Source: Nocardia flavorosea NBRC 108225 (lineage in GTDB: Bacteria > Actinomycetota > Actinomycetes > Mycobacteriales > Mycobacteriaceae). From it: DNA of 64,000 bases. The notes below the pieces were generated by a model. That model was not told the origin of the DNA. It did no database searches and saw nothing but the letters and a program-made list of their open reading frames with translations. How positions within the stretch are numbered: the first letter of the stretch is position 1; each line of letters starts with the position of its first letter. Shown here piece by piece: positions 24,170-33,267 of this stretch. The position numbers were made by a program, and so were the translations under genes. The DNA lies in NCBI RefSeq assembly GCF_001613385.1, contig NZ_BDCG01000017.1, forward strand, positions 124,001 to 188,000, in the 5' to 3' direction.

Positions 24170-25185
24170 GCACGCACTGGGCCGAGCCCGGCTGCTACCC
24201 GGTCGCCGACGGCATCCACCGCATTCCGCTGCAACTACCGCAGGACGGATTACGCGCGGTGAACGTCTATGCGCTGGAAACCGATACCGGACTCGTCCTG
24301 ATCGACGGCGGCTGGCACCGCCCGGGCACCTACCGCGAGCTCACCGCCGGTCTCGCGCGGATCGGCCGCTCCCCCGACGATATCCACGATGTCCTGGTCA
24401 CCCATATCCACCGCGACCACTACACCTTCGCGGTGGAACTGCGGCGCCGCCACGGCTGCCGAGTCCATCTCGGCGCCGGCGAATCTGCCGGACTCGCGGA
24501 GATCCGCGCACTCGGCAACAATGTGCCCACCAGTTCCCTGCGCGAACTACGCCGCGCCGGCGCCACCGATATCGCGGCACGTGCGTACGCCGACAGCATC
24601 GGCGAACCCTTCGACGTCGCCGACTGGGCAGCCCCCGATCGATGGCTGCAGCCCGGGACACTCACCCTCGGCGGGTACGAACTCGAGGTCCGTGCCACCC
24701 CGGGCCATACCAAGGGACACGTGGTTTTTCAGGACCGCGCCCGGCGGCTGCTGTTCACCGGCGACCATCTGCTGCCGACCATCACACCCTCCATCGGCTT
24801 CGAACTGGGCATCTGGGAGCTCCCGCTGGACAACTACCTGAGCTCGCTCGCTCTGCTCCGCGACGACGATGATCAGACCATGCTGCCCGCCCACGGCCCC
24901 GACGGCGGCAACGCCGGCCGGCGGGCCCGGGATCTGCTGGATCATCACGATCGGCGATTCGGGCAGATCCGCACCGCCGTCACCGAACTCGCCCCCTGCA
25001 CGGGTCTCGAAGTCGCCCGCGCGCTGACCTGGACGCGCCGGGAGCGCCCATTCGACACCCTCGATACGTTCAATCAGATGGTGGCCGCCTGCGAAACGAT
25101 GGCGCACCTCGATGTTCTGGTCGCCCGGAACGACCTGACCGGCGAAACAGACTCCGGTATCGATTTTTTCGCACCCGCGCTCTGA
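24166..25185 (+). CDS. Metallo-beta-lactamase-fold hydrolase
   Basis: 339 aa. Zinc motif VTHIHRDHYTFA (HxHxDH) near residue 80, then GHTKGH and FTGDHLLPT carrying the later His and Asp ligands. This glyoxalase-II-like group includes thioesterases, lactonases and quorum-quenching enzymes. With the EthD-like protein it could hydrolyse a thioester or lactone produced in the island's pathway. A strong hairpin lies downstream. Confidence 0.85.
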   Translation: MSTHWAEPGCYPVADGIHRIPLQLPQDGLRAVNVYALETDTGLVLIDGGWHRPGTYRELTAGLARIGRSPDDIHDVLVTHIHRDHYTFAVELRRRHGCRVHLGAGESAGLAEIRALGNNVPTSSLRELRRAGATDIAARAYADSIGEPFDVADWAAPDRWLQPGTLTLGGYELEVRATPGHTKGHVVFQDRARRLLFTGDHLLPTITPSIGFELGIWELPLDNYLSSLALLRDDDDQTMLPAHGPDGGNAGRRARDLLDHHDRRFGQIRTAVTELAPCTGLEVARALTWTRRERPFDTLDTFNQMVAACETMAHLDVLVARNDLTGETDSGIDFFAPAL

Positions 25186-25527
25186 CCTATCCGGGATCTG
25201 CCCGACAGTACCCAGCCCCTCCACGGACCGGTACCGGGCCCAGTCCCGCTTTTCGCACCGGCAACACCCACCACGGTGACCCGATCGCGTACCGTCTGCC
25301 ATCCGCCCGCATCCCATAGCCGGGTGGGCACCGTCTGCTGCGTCGCCACTGTCATCAGCTCCGGGTGCCGGAGGCCTACCCCGGCCCGATCGCAGGCAAT
25401 ACGCCACTGCTACCCACAGCGACCGCCGCTGACGCAGCCGGCGATAGCACACGCGACAGCCCGACAGCGGCGCGCTACCAGCGCCCATGCCGTGGCGGCG
25501 GGCCCGTAGGGATGAACAGACCGCTGA
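25186..25527. other. Intergenic region between convergent genes
   Basis: About 340 bases between the MBL gene and the hairpin at 25528. Several overlapping open frames exist on both strands but none has family features or a good ribosome-binding site. No repeats or sites were seen. Confidence 0.4.
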
Positions 25528-25560
25528 GGTTGTCTCCGCCCTCATCCGGCGGAGACAACC
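25528..25560. terminator. Bidirectional hairpin terminator between convergent operons
   Basis: Perfect 13-bp stem GGTTGTCTCCGCC / GGCGGAGACAACC with a 7-base loop. It separates the plus-strand MBL gene from the minus-strand transporter operon and can serve both. Confidence 0.75.
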
Positions 25561-25575
25561 CCGGCTTCCGCGCCG

Positions 25576-26340
25576 TCAGGCGCAGGTCCAGCCGCCGTCC
25601 ACGTAGAGTTCGCTGCCGGTGACGAAGGTCGAGTCGTCTCCGGCCAGGAACGCCACCGCGGCGGCTACTTCCTCGGGCTTGCCGAGCCGGTCCATCGGTG
25701 TATTAGCAAGCATCGCGCGATACCGGTCGGTGCCTTCATAGCGTTCGAGGAGTTGTCCGGTTTCGATGAAGCCCGGATGGATCGAGTTGACGCGGACACC
25801 TTTCGCCGCCCAGTGCAGGGCGGCGTTCTTCGTCATCGTCCGCACCGCCCCCTTGGCGGCCGCGTAGGCGAGGCTGTTACCCAATCCGCCGACGGTGCCG
25901 AGGATCGAGCAGAGATTGACGATGGAGCCGCCCCCACTCTGCTCGATCAGGGCTCCGGCATGTTTCATACCCAGCCACGTGCCGGTCTGGCCGACCTCGA
26001 TCACCCGGTTGTAGCGGTCGAGATCTTCGTCGACCACCGAGGCCAGGCTGCCGATGGCGCCGTTGTTGACCAGGGCGTCCAACCGCCCGTACCGGTCGCG
26101 CACCGCACTCACCACGGCGCCCCATTCCTGTTCCCGGGCGATATCGAGGGTCCGGGTGAGATGGTGGTCCGGCCGGTCCAGGGTGGCGACGAGATCGGCG
26201 CATGCCGCCTCGCCGAGGTCGGTCACCACCAGCACGGCGCCTTCGGCGGCGAGGCGGCGTGCGATTTCCACACCGATACCGCCGGTCGCACCGGTCACCA
26301 GGATCACCTTGTCGATCAACCGCGACGGACCCGTAGCCAT
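25576..26340 (-). CDS. SDR-family oxidoreductase (last gene of the ABC transporter operon)
   Basis: 254 aa. TGATGGIGVEIARRL, catalytic Ser in VNLCSILG, YAAAKGA, C-terminal STFVTGSELYVDGG. The usual NNAG motif reads NNGA. It is separated from the permease by 43 bases on the same strand and is probably cotranscribed with the importer, linking uptake to a first redox step on the imported compound. Confidence 0.85.
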   Translation of the reverse strand: MATGPSRLIDKVILVTGATGGIGVEIARRLAAEGAVLVVTDLGEAACADLVATLDRPDHHLTRTLDIAREQEWGAVVSAVRDRYGRLDALVNNGAIGSLASVVDEDLDRYNRVIEVGQTGTWLGMKHAGALIEQSGGGSIVNLCSILGTVGGLGNSLAYAAAKGAVRTMTKNAALHWAAKGVRVNSIHPGFIETGQLLERYEGTDRYRAMLANTPMDRLGKPEEVAAAVAFLAGDDSTFVTGSELYVDGGWTCA

Positions 26341-26383
26341 GGCAGGCCTTTCTGTTTCGAGGAGATGTATGCGGGCCGGCCGT

Positions 26384-28081
26384 TCACAACTTGTTCAGCA
26401 CGTTGCGGCCGCCGACGAGCATGGCCACACCGACACCCGCGGTGGTCACCGCTGTCATCAGCAGCGCCATCGCCGCCACCAGCGGGTAGGAGCCGTTCTG
26501 CCACAGGTCGAACAGCAGGGTGCCCATCACCTGGGTGGTGGAGGCGCGCACCAGCAACGAGGCCGCGAATTCGTGGGTCAGCAGGATGAACATCAGGGCG
26601 ACGGCGCTGAGGACGGTGGGCCGCATCAGCGGCAGCATCACCCGCAGATTGGTCACCAGTGGCGACGCGCCGCTGGTCGCCGACGCCTCACTGTAGGTGT
26701 TGCCGAGCGAAAGCATGGCGGTCATCTGCATCCGGGTCGCGTAGGGCAGCATCAGCACGATGTAGACCAGGATGATCACGGTCTGGGTCCCGTACAGGAT
26801 GAGCGGCGGCTCGGTATAGGTGAGCAGGAACCCGACACCGAAGATAACTGCCGGAATACCCAAGGGCAGCGCGGTGATCAGATCGGCCAGTAATGCCATG
26901 ATCTTGAACTGCCGCCCGCGGACCAAGAGGGTGGCCATCAGATAACCCAGCGGTACGCAGATCAGCACGGCGGCCAGCGAGGTCGACACACTGGTGAGCA
27001 CAGAGCTCATGATGGCGCTGTCGGCGGCCAGGGCACGGAAGTTGTCCAGCGTGAGCAGATCCCAGGACAGCGACCCGGACCAGTACGGGGTCAGCGCGAC
27101 GATGATCAGTCCGATCAGTGGGATGATCAGCGCGAACAGGGCGTACACCACAATGGTCACCGTGGCCCACAGCGAGCGGCCCCCGGCCGGCGCGAAGGAT
27201 TTCCCGCCGTGGGTGACGAAACGGGATTGGTTGCCCAGCAGTCCTTTCTGGATCAGCACCAGCACCAACCCGAAAATCACCAGTGGTGAACCGGCGGCGG
27301 CCGCCGCGGCGAAATCCGACGGTGATTCCGAGACCCGGCGATACATCTCGGTCGTCAGCACTTTCACACCGTAGTTCTGGCCGAGCAGCAGCGGGCCCGT
27401 GAACTGGCCGAGCCCCAACAGCAGCGCGATACCGCCACCGTAGATCAGTGACGGCCGCAGCAGTGGCAGGACGACCCGGAAGAAAACTCCGACGGTCGAG
27501 GATCCGCTGATCTGCGCAGCCTCCAGATGTTCGGCGCCGATGTTCTGCATACCGGCGCTGACGAACAGGTACACGAACGAAGTGAGCCCGAATCCGGTGA
27601 GGATGATGATCCACGGCACGGTGTATACGTCGATCGGCCCGGAATCCGTGCCGCTCCACCAGGGCAGCTTCCGGAGCAGGACGTTCAGGTAGCCCGGCCC
27701 GGGCGAGAGCAGGAATGCCCAGCCCACGATGTTGGCGACCGCCGGCATCACGATCGGCAGGATCGGGATTATCCGCAGGAACCCGAAGCGTTGCGGCAGC
27801 CGGCTCGCCGCGAACGCGAGCAGCGTGCCGAGCACCATGGCGATCACCAGCGACCCCAGCGCGAGCGCGATGGTGGTCCCGATGGTTTCGCCGATATCGA
27901 AACGGGTGTACTGCGCCCGGTAGCCGCGGGCACCGTCTTCGAAGGCCAGCGACTGCAACCGAATCATCGGCAGCACCACCAGATATGCCAGCACGGCGAG
28001 CAGGGCGAAATACCCGAGCCGGGTCCGCCATTGCGCCGGTAAGGCGAACGAGCGGTTCACGGCGGTGGTGACGGTGGCCAT
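26384..28081 (-). CDS. ABC transporter permease, two fused inner-membrane domains (Fe3+/AfuB-type family)
   Basis: 565 aa with about 12 hydrophobic segments in two similar halves, each with a binding-protein-dependent transport (EAA-like) loop: EAAQISGSSTVGVFFRVVLPLL in the first and EASATSGASPLVTNLRVMLPLM in the second (parts shown exceed the key E-A-x-G core only slightly). This architecture is seen for FbpB/AfuB-like importers of iron, thiamine or organophosphonates. The start overlaps the ATPase stop by one base. The cargo is more likely an organic catabolite than iron, given the neighbouring SDRs (inference). Confidence 0.85.
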   Translation of the reverse strand: MATVTTAVNRSFALPAQWRTRLGYFALLAVLAYLVVLPMIRLQSLAFEDGARGYRAQYTRFDIGETIGTTIALALGSLVIAMVLGTLLAFAASRLPQRFGFLRIIPILPIVMPAVANIVGWAFLLSPGPGYLNVLLRKLPWWSGTDSGPIDVYTVPWIIILTGFGLTSFVYLFVSAGMQNIGAEHLEAAQISGSSTVGVFFRVVLPLLRPSLIYGGGIALLLGLGQFTGPLLLGQNYGVKVLTTEMYRRVSESPSDFAAAAAAGSPLVIFGLVLVLIQKGLLGNQSRFVTHGGKSFAPAGGRSLWATVTIVVYALFALIIPLIGLIIVALTPYWSGSLSWDLLTLDNFRALAADSAIMSSVLTSVSTSLAAVLICVPLGYLMATLLVRGRQFKIMALLADLITALPLGIPAVIFGVGFLLTYTEPPLILYGTQTVIILVYIVLMLPYATRMQMTAMLSLGNTYSEASATSGASPLVTNLRVMLPLMRPTVLSAVALMFILLTHEFAASLLVRASTTQVMGTLLFDLWQNGSYPLVAAMALLMTAVTTAGVGVAMLVGGRNVLNKL

Positions 28082-29244
28082 CAGGCGTGCCCTCCCGCAC
28101 TCACGGCGACGGGTTCCGGCGCGGCGGCGGGCTCGTCTCCCGGCATCGCGAAAACACGCAGGCTCGCCGGGGAGAAGCTCACGACCAGCCGTGCGCCCGG
28201 GCGGCTGCCCCGCAGGGCCGCACTGTGCCGGGCGGCGGGCGCCCGCAGGATCAGTTGTTCACCACCGGTTTCGACGGTGACATCGAAGTACCGGCCACCG
28301 TATTCGTAGGTCACCAGTTCGGCGTGCAGGGCGAGATTGCCGGGCGGCACCTCCTCGGCACCGGTGTGCAACAGCACATCGTCTGGACGCAACCGGGCGA
28401 CGGCGGTGGTGTGCCGATCGGCGGAATCGCGGACCACGGCATGGGTGAGGTCGATCGGGTCGCCGGCCGAGGTTTCCCAGCCGTCGTGTCCGCGCCGCAG
28501 CGACAACTTGTTGCTCATCCCGATGAAGGCGGCGACATAGTCCGATACCGGGTTCTCGAAGACCTGTTCGGGCGCATCGTACTGTTCGATCTTGCCGGCC
28601 TTCATGATGGCGAGCCGGTCGCCCAGGGCGAATGCCTCGGACTGGTCATGAGTGACGAATACCGCGGTGAATCCGAGCTTCTGGTGCAGCTGGTGGATCT
28701 GGGTGCGCACCTGGTCGCGGAGCCGGGCGTCGAGGTTGCTCAGCGGTTCGTCGAACAGCACCAGATCGGGCCGCGCCACCAGGCCGCGGGCGACAGCCAC
28801 TCGTTGTTGCTGGCCGCCGCTGAGCTGGGACGGATACCGGTCGAGCAACTTCCCGCAATCGACCATCTCGGCAGCCGCCTCCACCGCCCCCTCGGCGAGG
28901 GCTTCCTTCATCTTCCGGACCTTCAACGGGTAGCGGATATTGTTGCGGACGGTCATATGCGGCCACAGCGCGTAGGACTGGAACACCATCCCGATATTGC
29001 GTTTGTGAGCGGGCGTGTTCAGCCGCGCCTCGGCGTCGAAAACGGGCCGGTCCTTGAAAGCGATCGCGCCGCCCTGGGGTGTTTCCAACCCGGCCAGGCA
29101 GCGTAGCGTCGTAGTTTTCCCGCACCCGCTCGGACCGAGCAGCACCAGGAATTCGCCCTCCTCGATGGTGAGGTCGAGTTGATCGACGACAACGTTGTTG
29201 CCATAGGTCTTGGTCAGGCCGGAAACGGTGAATTGCGACGTCAT
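28081..29244 (-). CDS. ABC transporter ATP-binding protein (PotA/FbpC-like)
   Basis: 387 aa from the ATG complementary to 29242-29244. Walker [12 protein letters not shown]-loop [12 protein letters not shown], signature [13 protein letters not shown], Walker B LVLFDEP, switch His [13 protein letters not shown]. Residues about 245-387 form the TOBE-like regulatory domain. It energises the fused permease downstream. Its start is 2 bases from the end of the upstream SDR gene, confirming operon structure. Confidence 0.92.
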   Translation of the reverse strand: MTSQFTVSGLTKTYGNNVVVDQLDLTIEEGEFLVLLGPSGCGKTTTLRCLAGLETPQGGAIAFKDRPVFDAEARLNTPAHKRNIGMVFQSYALWPHMTVRNNIRYPLKVRKMKEALAEGAVEAAAEMVDCGKLLDRYPSQLSGGQQQRVAVARGLVARPDLVLFDEPLSNLDARLRDQVRTQIHQLHQKLGFTAVFVTHDQSEAFALGDRLAIMKAGKIEQYDAPEQVFENPVSDYVAAFIGMSNKLSLRRGHDGWETSAGDPIDLTHAVVRDSADRHTTAVARLRPDDVLLHTGAEEVPPGNLALHAELVTYEYGGRYFDVTVETGGEQLILRAPAARHSAALRGSRPGARLVVSFSPASLRVFAMPGDEPAAAPEPVAVSAGGHA

Positions 29245-29245
29245 C

Positions 29246-30028
29246 TCATGCCTTCTGGGTCGATAGTTTCGGAGTGCGGACGCCGGCGGCGGTTCCGCCG
29301 TCGACGAGAAGATCGGTTCCGGTGACATAACTGCTCTCGGCGCCGGCCAGAAAGGCGATCACCGCGGCCACTTCGGCGGGGTCGCCTCGGCGCTGCATCG
29401 GAATACTGCGGATATATGCCGCTACATCGTCGGCGGCGAAGCCGGGGGCCGCGGTGATCTCGGTCGTGATACTGCCGGGGCATACCGAATTCACCCGGAT
29501 GCCCTGTTCGGCCAATTCCAGTGCGGCGACCTTGGTCAGCGCGCGGACACCGAATTTGGCGGCGCCGTACGCGCCGAGTTCGGCGGTGGCGAGCACACCG
29601 CGTAGCGAGGAGATATTCACGACCGAGCCGCCCCCGGTCATCGCCGCGGCCGCGGTGCGCAATCCGAGGAATGTCGCGACCAGATGCTGGTCGATCATCC
29701 GGCGGAACTCGTCGAGCGTGGTCTGCGTCAGCGTCGCTTTCATCGCAGTTCCGGCACTGTTGACGAGCACATTCATCTCGTGCCCGGACTGTTGCATCGC
29801 GCCGGCCACCGCGTCCCATGCGGCCTCGTCGGTGACGTCGAGGTGACGGTAGTGGGCGCGTGGGCCCAGCGCCCGCGCGCGTTCCCGGCCGGCGATATCG
29901 TCGATATCGGTGAGGTAGACCGTCGCGCCCTTCGCGACGAACAGTTCGGCGGTTGCCCCGCCTATCCCGCCGGATGCTCCGGTCACCAGTACGTGGGTGC
30001 CGTGCCAGGGCTCGGCCGTATCGTCCAT
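29246..30028 (-). CDS. SDR-family oxidoreductase
   Basis: 260 aa. TGASGGIGGATAELF, NSAG in place of NNAG, NISSLRG, YGAAKFG and SSYVTGTDLLVDGG. Lies between the binding-protein and ATPase genes of the importer operon, an unusual insertion that argues that its substrate is the imported compound. Exact reaction unknown. Confidence 0.87.
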   Translation of the reverse strand: MDDTAEPWHGTHVLVTGASGGIGGATAELFVAKGATVYLTDIDDIAGRERARALGPRAHYRHLDVTDEAAWDAVAGAMQQSGHEMNVLVNSAGTAMKATLTQTTLDEFRRMIDQHLVATFLGLRTAAAAMTGGGSVVNISSLRGVLATAELGAYGAAKFGVRALTKVAALELAEQGIRVNSVCPGSITTEITAAPGFAADDVAAYIRSIPMQRRGDPAEVAAVIAFLAGAESSYVTGTDLLVDGGTAAGVRTPKLSTQKA

Positions 30029-30068
30029 GCCTATCCTTCGTCGATGTATCGGGAACGCCGGAGCCGGA

Positions 30069-31106
30069 TCAGCTCTGGAATCGCCGGGCCCATTCCTGGG
30101 AGTACTGCGCGACCTTGTCCGGTGTCAGATCACGGGTGTCGGGTGCGGCGATATCCTGTGCCTGCACAACGGAGCCCGGGATATCGGGCAACGCTGCGGC
30201 ATAGCCTTCGTTGAGCGCGGTCTGTCCCTCGCGAGTGGCCAGGAAGTCAACCAGAAGCTGGGCGGCGTTCGGATGTGGCGCGACGCTCAGCACATGGCTG
30301 TACCAGGGTGTGCCCCACGGTTGCGGCGGAAGAGCCCAGTCGACCGGAGCGCCCGCGGCCACTTCGGTCACCAGCGGCTGCACCGACGGAGTCACCATGA
30401 TCTCGCCCGAGGCGAGGGCCTGTGCGATACCGAGTGCACTCGGATATATCCGGGGTTTCAGCTCGGCCATCCGCTCCCAGAAGTCGGCGCCGTAGGTATC
30501 GGCGTAATACCGGTAGAGATCGACGTACGACGCGATGCCGGTGGGATTGACGATGCCGATCTTGCCGGTGTATTTCGGGTCGAGAATGTCACGTGGCGAA
30601 GTCAGGCCGGAAGGCACTGCGTCGGTGTTCCAGCCCAGGGCGAACACGGCCGCGCTGCTGAGCGCGAATCGGTTCTCCAGCACGCCGGCCTCCGGCCGAT
30701 ATTCCGGTGCCCGCAGGTTCGGCCCGATCAGTTCGGTCGAATAGCTGCCCGATTGGGCGGCATTGGTGATCCATGTGGCGTCGGTGAGCATATGGACGTC
30801 CGCGGTACCGCGCCCGGTCCGGTTCTCCGTTTCCACGCGGGGATTGATATCGGCGTCGGTACCCCGGACGAATTCGAGATCGATGCGGGGATACGCCGTT
30901 TCGAAGGCCTTTTCGAGCCGTTCGAGATTGGCCGGTTTCTGGCTCGAGTAGAGCAGCACGCTGCCTTCGTTCTCGGCGGCGCCGATCACTTCGTCCCATG
31001 TTCCCGATACCGGAGCCGTGGTTCCGGGACTCGCGCCACAGGCAGTGAGTACGGAGGTGACAGCGAGGACCGCGACGGCCGCCGTGGCCTGGAACAGCAA
31101 CTTCAT
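30069..31106 (-). CDS. Extracellular solute-binding lipoprotein of the ABC importer
   Basis: 345 aa from ATG (complement of 31104-31106); a GTG at 31121 gives five more residues. Lipoprotein signal peptide MKLLFQATAAVAVLAVTSVL followed by lipobox LTAC. Mature protein has family 1 / Fe3+-type binding features: WDEVIGAAENEGSVLLYSSQ, FETAYPRIDLEFVRGTDADI, GWNTDAVPSG and IAQALASGEI. It is paralogous to the frameshifted gene at 33.3 kb. It heads the importer operon, right after operator copy C. Confidence 0.88.
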   Translation of the reverse strand: MKLLFQATAAVAVLAVTSVLTACGASPGTTAPVSGTWDEVIGAAENEGSVLLYSSQKPANLERLEKAFETAYPRIDLEFVRGTDADINPRVETENRTGRGTADVHMLTDATWITNAAQSGSYSTELIGPNLRAPEYRPEAGVLENRFALSSAAVFALGWNTDAVPSGLTSPRDILDPKYTGKIGIVNPTGIASYVDLYRYYADTYGADFWERMAELKPRIYPSALGIAQALASGEIMVTPSVQPLVTEVAAGAPVDWALPPQPWGTPWYSHVLSVAPHPNAAQLLVDFLATREGQTALNEGYAAALPDIPGSVVQAQDIAAPDTRDLTPDKVAQYSQEWARRFQS

Positions 31107-31133
31107 AGTGCGAATACCCACATCCCACAGAAC

Positions 31134-31157
31134 TGAACTGATGTCAGTTTGAAACTA
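31134..31157 (-). promoter_or_regulatory. Operator copy C and -10 box of the importer operon promoter
   Basis: On the minus strand, TAGTTT (31152-31157) is the -10 box, 17 bases from the -35 TTGACA (31175-31180). Directly downstream lies the palindrome at 31134-31151, with AACTGA and TCAGTT arms around two bases. The layout equals that of copy A. Confidence 0.6.
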
Positions 31158-31199
31158 TGCCATACCCATTGTGGTGTCAATCACCTTGTGGCAATAATA

Positions 31200-31217
31200 T
31201 GAAGTGAATCCAGTTCA
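31200..31217 (+). promoter_or_regulatory. Operator copy B before the OYE-type reductase operon
   Basis: TGAAGTGAATCCAGTTCA, identical to 13075-13092. It overlaps TAATAT (31195-31200), a likely -10 box, and runs into the AAGGAGGAA ribosome-binding site. With copy C it brackets a 49-base divergent promoter region. Confidence 0.65.
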
Positions 31218-31228
31218 AGGAGGAACTC

Positions 31229-33172
31229 TTGGTCTCCCCTCTCCTGTCGGACCCACTGCGGATAGGCGGTCTCGAGCTGCGTAACCGCCTGGTCGCGACC
31301 GCACACGGCTCCGGCGTGGTCAGTGCCGGAGCCGCCCGGCCCGGCGACGACGACTACTGGCGGCGCTGCGCGGCCGGAGGTGCGGCCATGGTCATCGCGG
31401 GGGGAACGGTGGTCGGATCGGACTCCGGCAACCGGACAGGAAACATCACCGACGCCTCCCTGCCCGATGCCCTCCCGGGCCTGCACCGGCGCGCACGGGC
31501 GATCGCCGAAGGCGGCGCGATACCGGCCTGCCAGCTCGTACATCTGGGGCGTGAAACCCTCGGCGCCGAGATCTGGGAACATCCGGTCGCGCCGTCGGCC
31601 GTCCGGTCGCCGCGCGAACCGGTCCGCGCACGGGTGCTGTCGGACAGTGATATAGACCGGGTGATCGCCGATTTCGTCCGCAGTTCCCGCCACGCTGCCG
31701 AAGCGGGTTTCGCCGCAGTGGAACTGCACGCCGCCCACGGATACCTGCTGGCCCAGTTCCTGTCTCCGGCCACGAACACCCGGGCAGATGCCACTACCGC
31801 CACCGAGCGGGCCACGATCCTGCACCGGCTGCACACCGAAATCACGCAAGCCTGCCCCGGCCTCGTCGTCGGAGTACGGATTTCGCTGGATGGTGCAGAG
31901 GAAGCGGGATTGGACGCCGACGGCCTGTGCGAACTGCTGCCACTACTGGACATGTTCGCCTACCTCGACATCACGGCCGGCGTACGCACCACCTACGTCC
32001 GCGATATGGCCACCACCGAACCGCCGCTGCTCCCGCTACTGGACCGGCTGCGCGCGGCGACCACCCGCCCGTTACTGGTATCCCAGGCGTTCCGGTCGCG
32101 AGCGGAGATCGAAGGCGCCCTCGCCGCCGGCGCGGACCTGGTCGGGATGGCACGGCCCTTCGTTGCCGACCCGGAGATCGCGGTGAAACTCCTACGGGGT
32201 GAGGATTCCACGATACGGCCCTGTGTGTCCTGTAACGAAGATTGCCGTTCGTTCACCCCGGTATTGCTGTGCACGGTGAACCCGGTCTTGGCGCCGCCCG
32301 GTCACTCGGCACGCCCGGCGCAGCCCTTACGTTTCGGCCGGCCGCGTTACCGAACGGGCCGCGTCGCGGTGGTCGGCTCCGGACCGGCAGGTCTGGAAGC
32401 CGCCCTCCGGCTGGCTCCGGCGTCCGACGTCACCCTCTTCGACGTACAGCCGCGGGTCGGGGGCCAGTTGCGCACCGCCGCGCAGGCACCGAACCGGACG
32501 GGCTGGTCGGCGCTGTTGCGCTACTACCAGGACAACCTCGACGGTGTCCGGAAAGAACTCGGGCACCGGGTATCTCCGGCGGATCTCGCCGATTTCGACG
32601 AGATCGTCGTAGCGACCGGCGCCACCGAATCCGAAACCGCCCGCGCCGTGACGACCACCTCGGTCCTGACCGATCCGCGGCAGATCCGGCCCGGTAACCA
32701 CGTGGTGGTGGTCGACGACGGATTCGGCTACTGGCCTGCCCTCGGCGCCGTGGAAGCGGCGCTGACCCGAGGTGCCGGCCGGGTCACCGTGCTCGTCCCC
32801 GGCCCGGCGATCGCGGCAGGGGTACCGGCGGAAAGCCGGGTGCAGTTGCTGCGCCGGCTGGCGGGCCGCCCAGTGGATTTCGTCGTCCAGGCCGCGCAGG
32901 TCGAGGTGCACGACGATGGACCGGACACCGTCGTGGGCTACCGCAACGCGTTCTCGGGGGAGTTGCGTGAGCTGGCCTGCGATCGGGTGGTGGTCGCGGG
33001 GGAACGGATCGCCACCGACTGGCGGCCCTTCCCGGAGCTACTGACGCAGGCGAGGGTGCAGGTCATCGGCGATGCCCTCGTCCCCCGGCGGGTCTCCCAC
33101 GCCGTCGCCGAAGGTTACGCGGCCGCGGAAACGATTCTCGGCAGCACGCGAGTGCCCGCACAGGCCGGGTGA
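31229..33172 (+). CDS. Old-Yellow-Enzyme-type FMN/FAD/Fe-S oxidoreductase (2,4-dienoyl-CoA reductase / 2-enoate reductase family)
   Basis: 647 aa; TTG start at 31229 with a strong AAGGAGGAA site, and no better start. Residues about 1-330 are the FMN TIM barrel (LELHAAHGYLLAQFLSP, GADLVGMARPF). Cysteines of CVSCNEDC and C16 residues later (LLCTVNP) bind a 4Fe-4S cluster. The C-terminal part binds FAD/NADPH (VAVVGSGPAGLEAALRL). It reduces an activated C=C bond. It starts the plus-strand operon of the divergent pair. Confidence 0.9.
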   Translation: MVSPLLSDPLRIGGLELRNRLVATAHGSGVVSAGAARPGDDDYWRRCAAGGAAMVIAGGTVVGSDSGNRTGNITDASLPDALPGLHRRARAIAEGGAIPACQLVHLGRETLGAEIWEHPVAPSAVRSPREPVRARVLSDSDIDRVIADFVRSSRHAAEAGFAAVELHAAHGYLLAQFLSPATNTRADATTATERATILHRLHTEITQACPGLVVGVRISLDGAEEAGLDADGLCELLPLLDMFAYLDITAGVRTTYVRDMATTEPPLLPLLDRLRAATTRPLLVSQAFRSRAEIEGALAAGADLVGMARPFVADPEIAVKLLRGEDSTIRPCVSCNEDCRSFTPVLLCTVNPVLAPPGHSARPAQPLRFGRPRYRTGRVAVVGSGPAGLEAALRLAPASDVTLFDVQPRVGGQLRTAAQAPNRTGWSALLRYYQDNLDGVRKELGHRVSPADLADFDEIVVATGATESETARAVTTTSVLTDPRQIRPGNHVVVVDDGFGYWPALGAVEAALTRGAGRVTVLVPGPAIAAGVPAESRVQLLRRLAGRPVDFVVQAAQVEVHDDGPDTVVGYRNAFSGELRELACDRVVVAGERIATDWRPFPELLTQARVQVIGDALVPRRVSHAVAEGYAAAETILGSTRVPAQAG

Positions 33173-33267
33173 CCGGCGCCCCACAGAACTGCGCCGGCCA
33201 CCGGCGTGATCGGCGGGCGGGCCCGGATGAGGCGCGGACCGTTCGCCACGGACAAGGAGAGGTGAGT

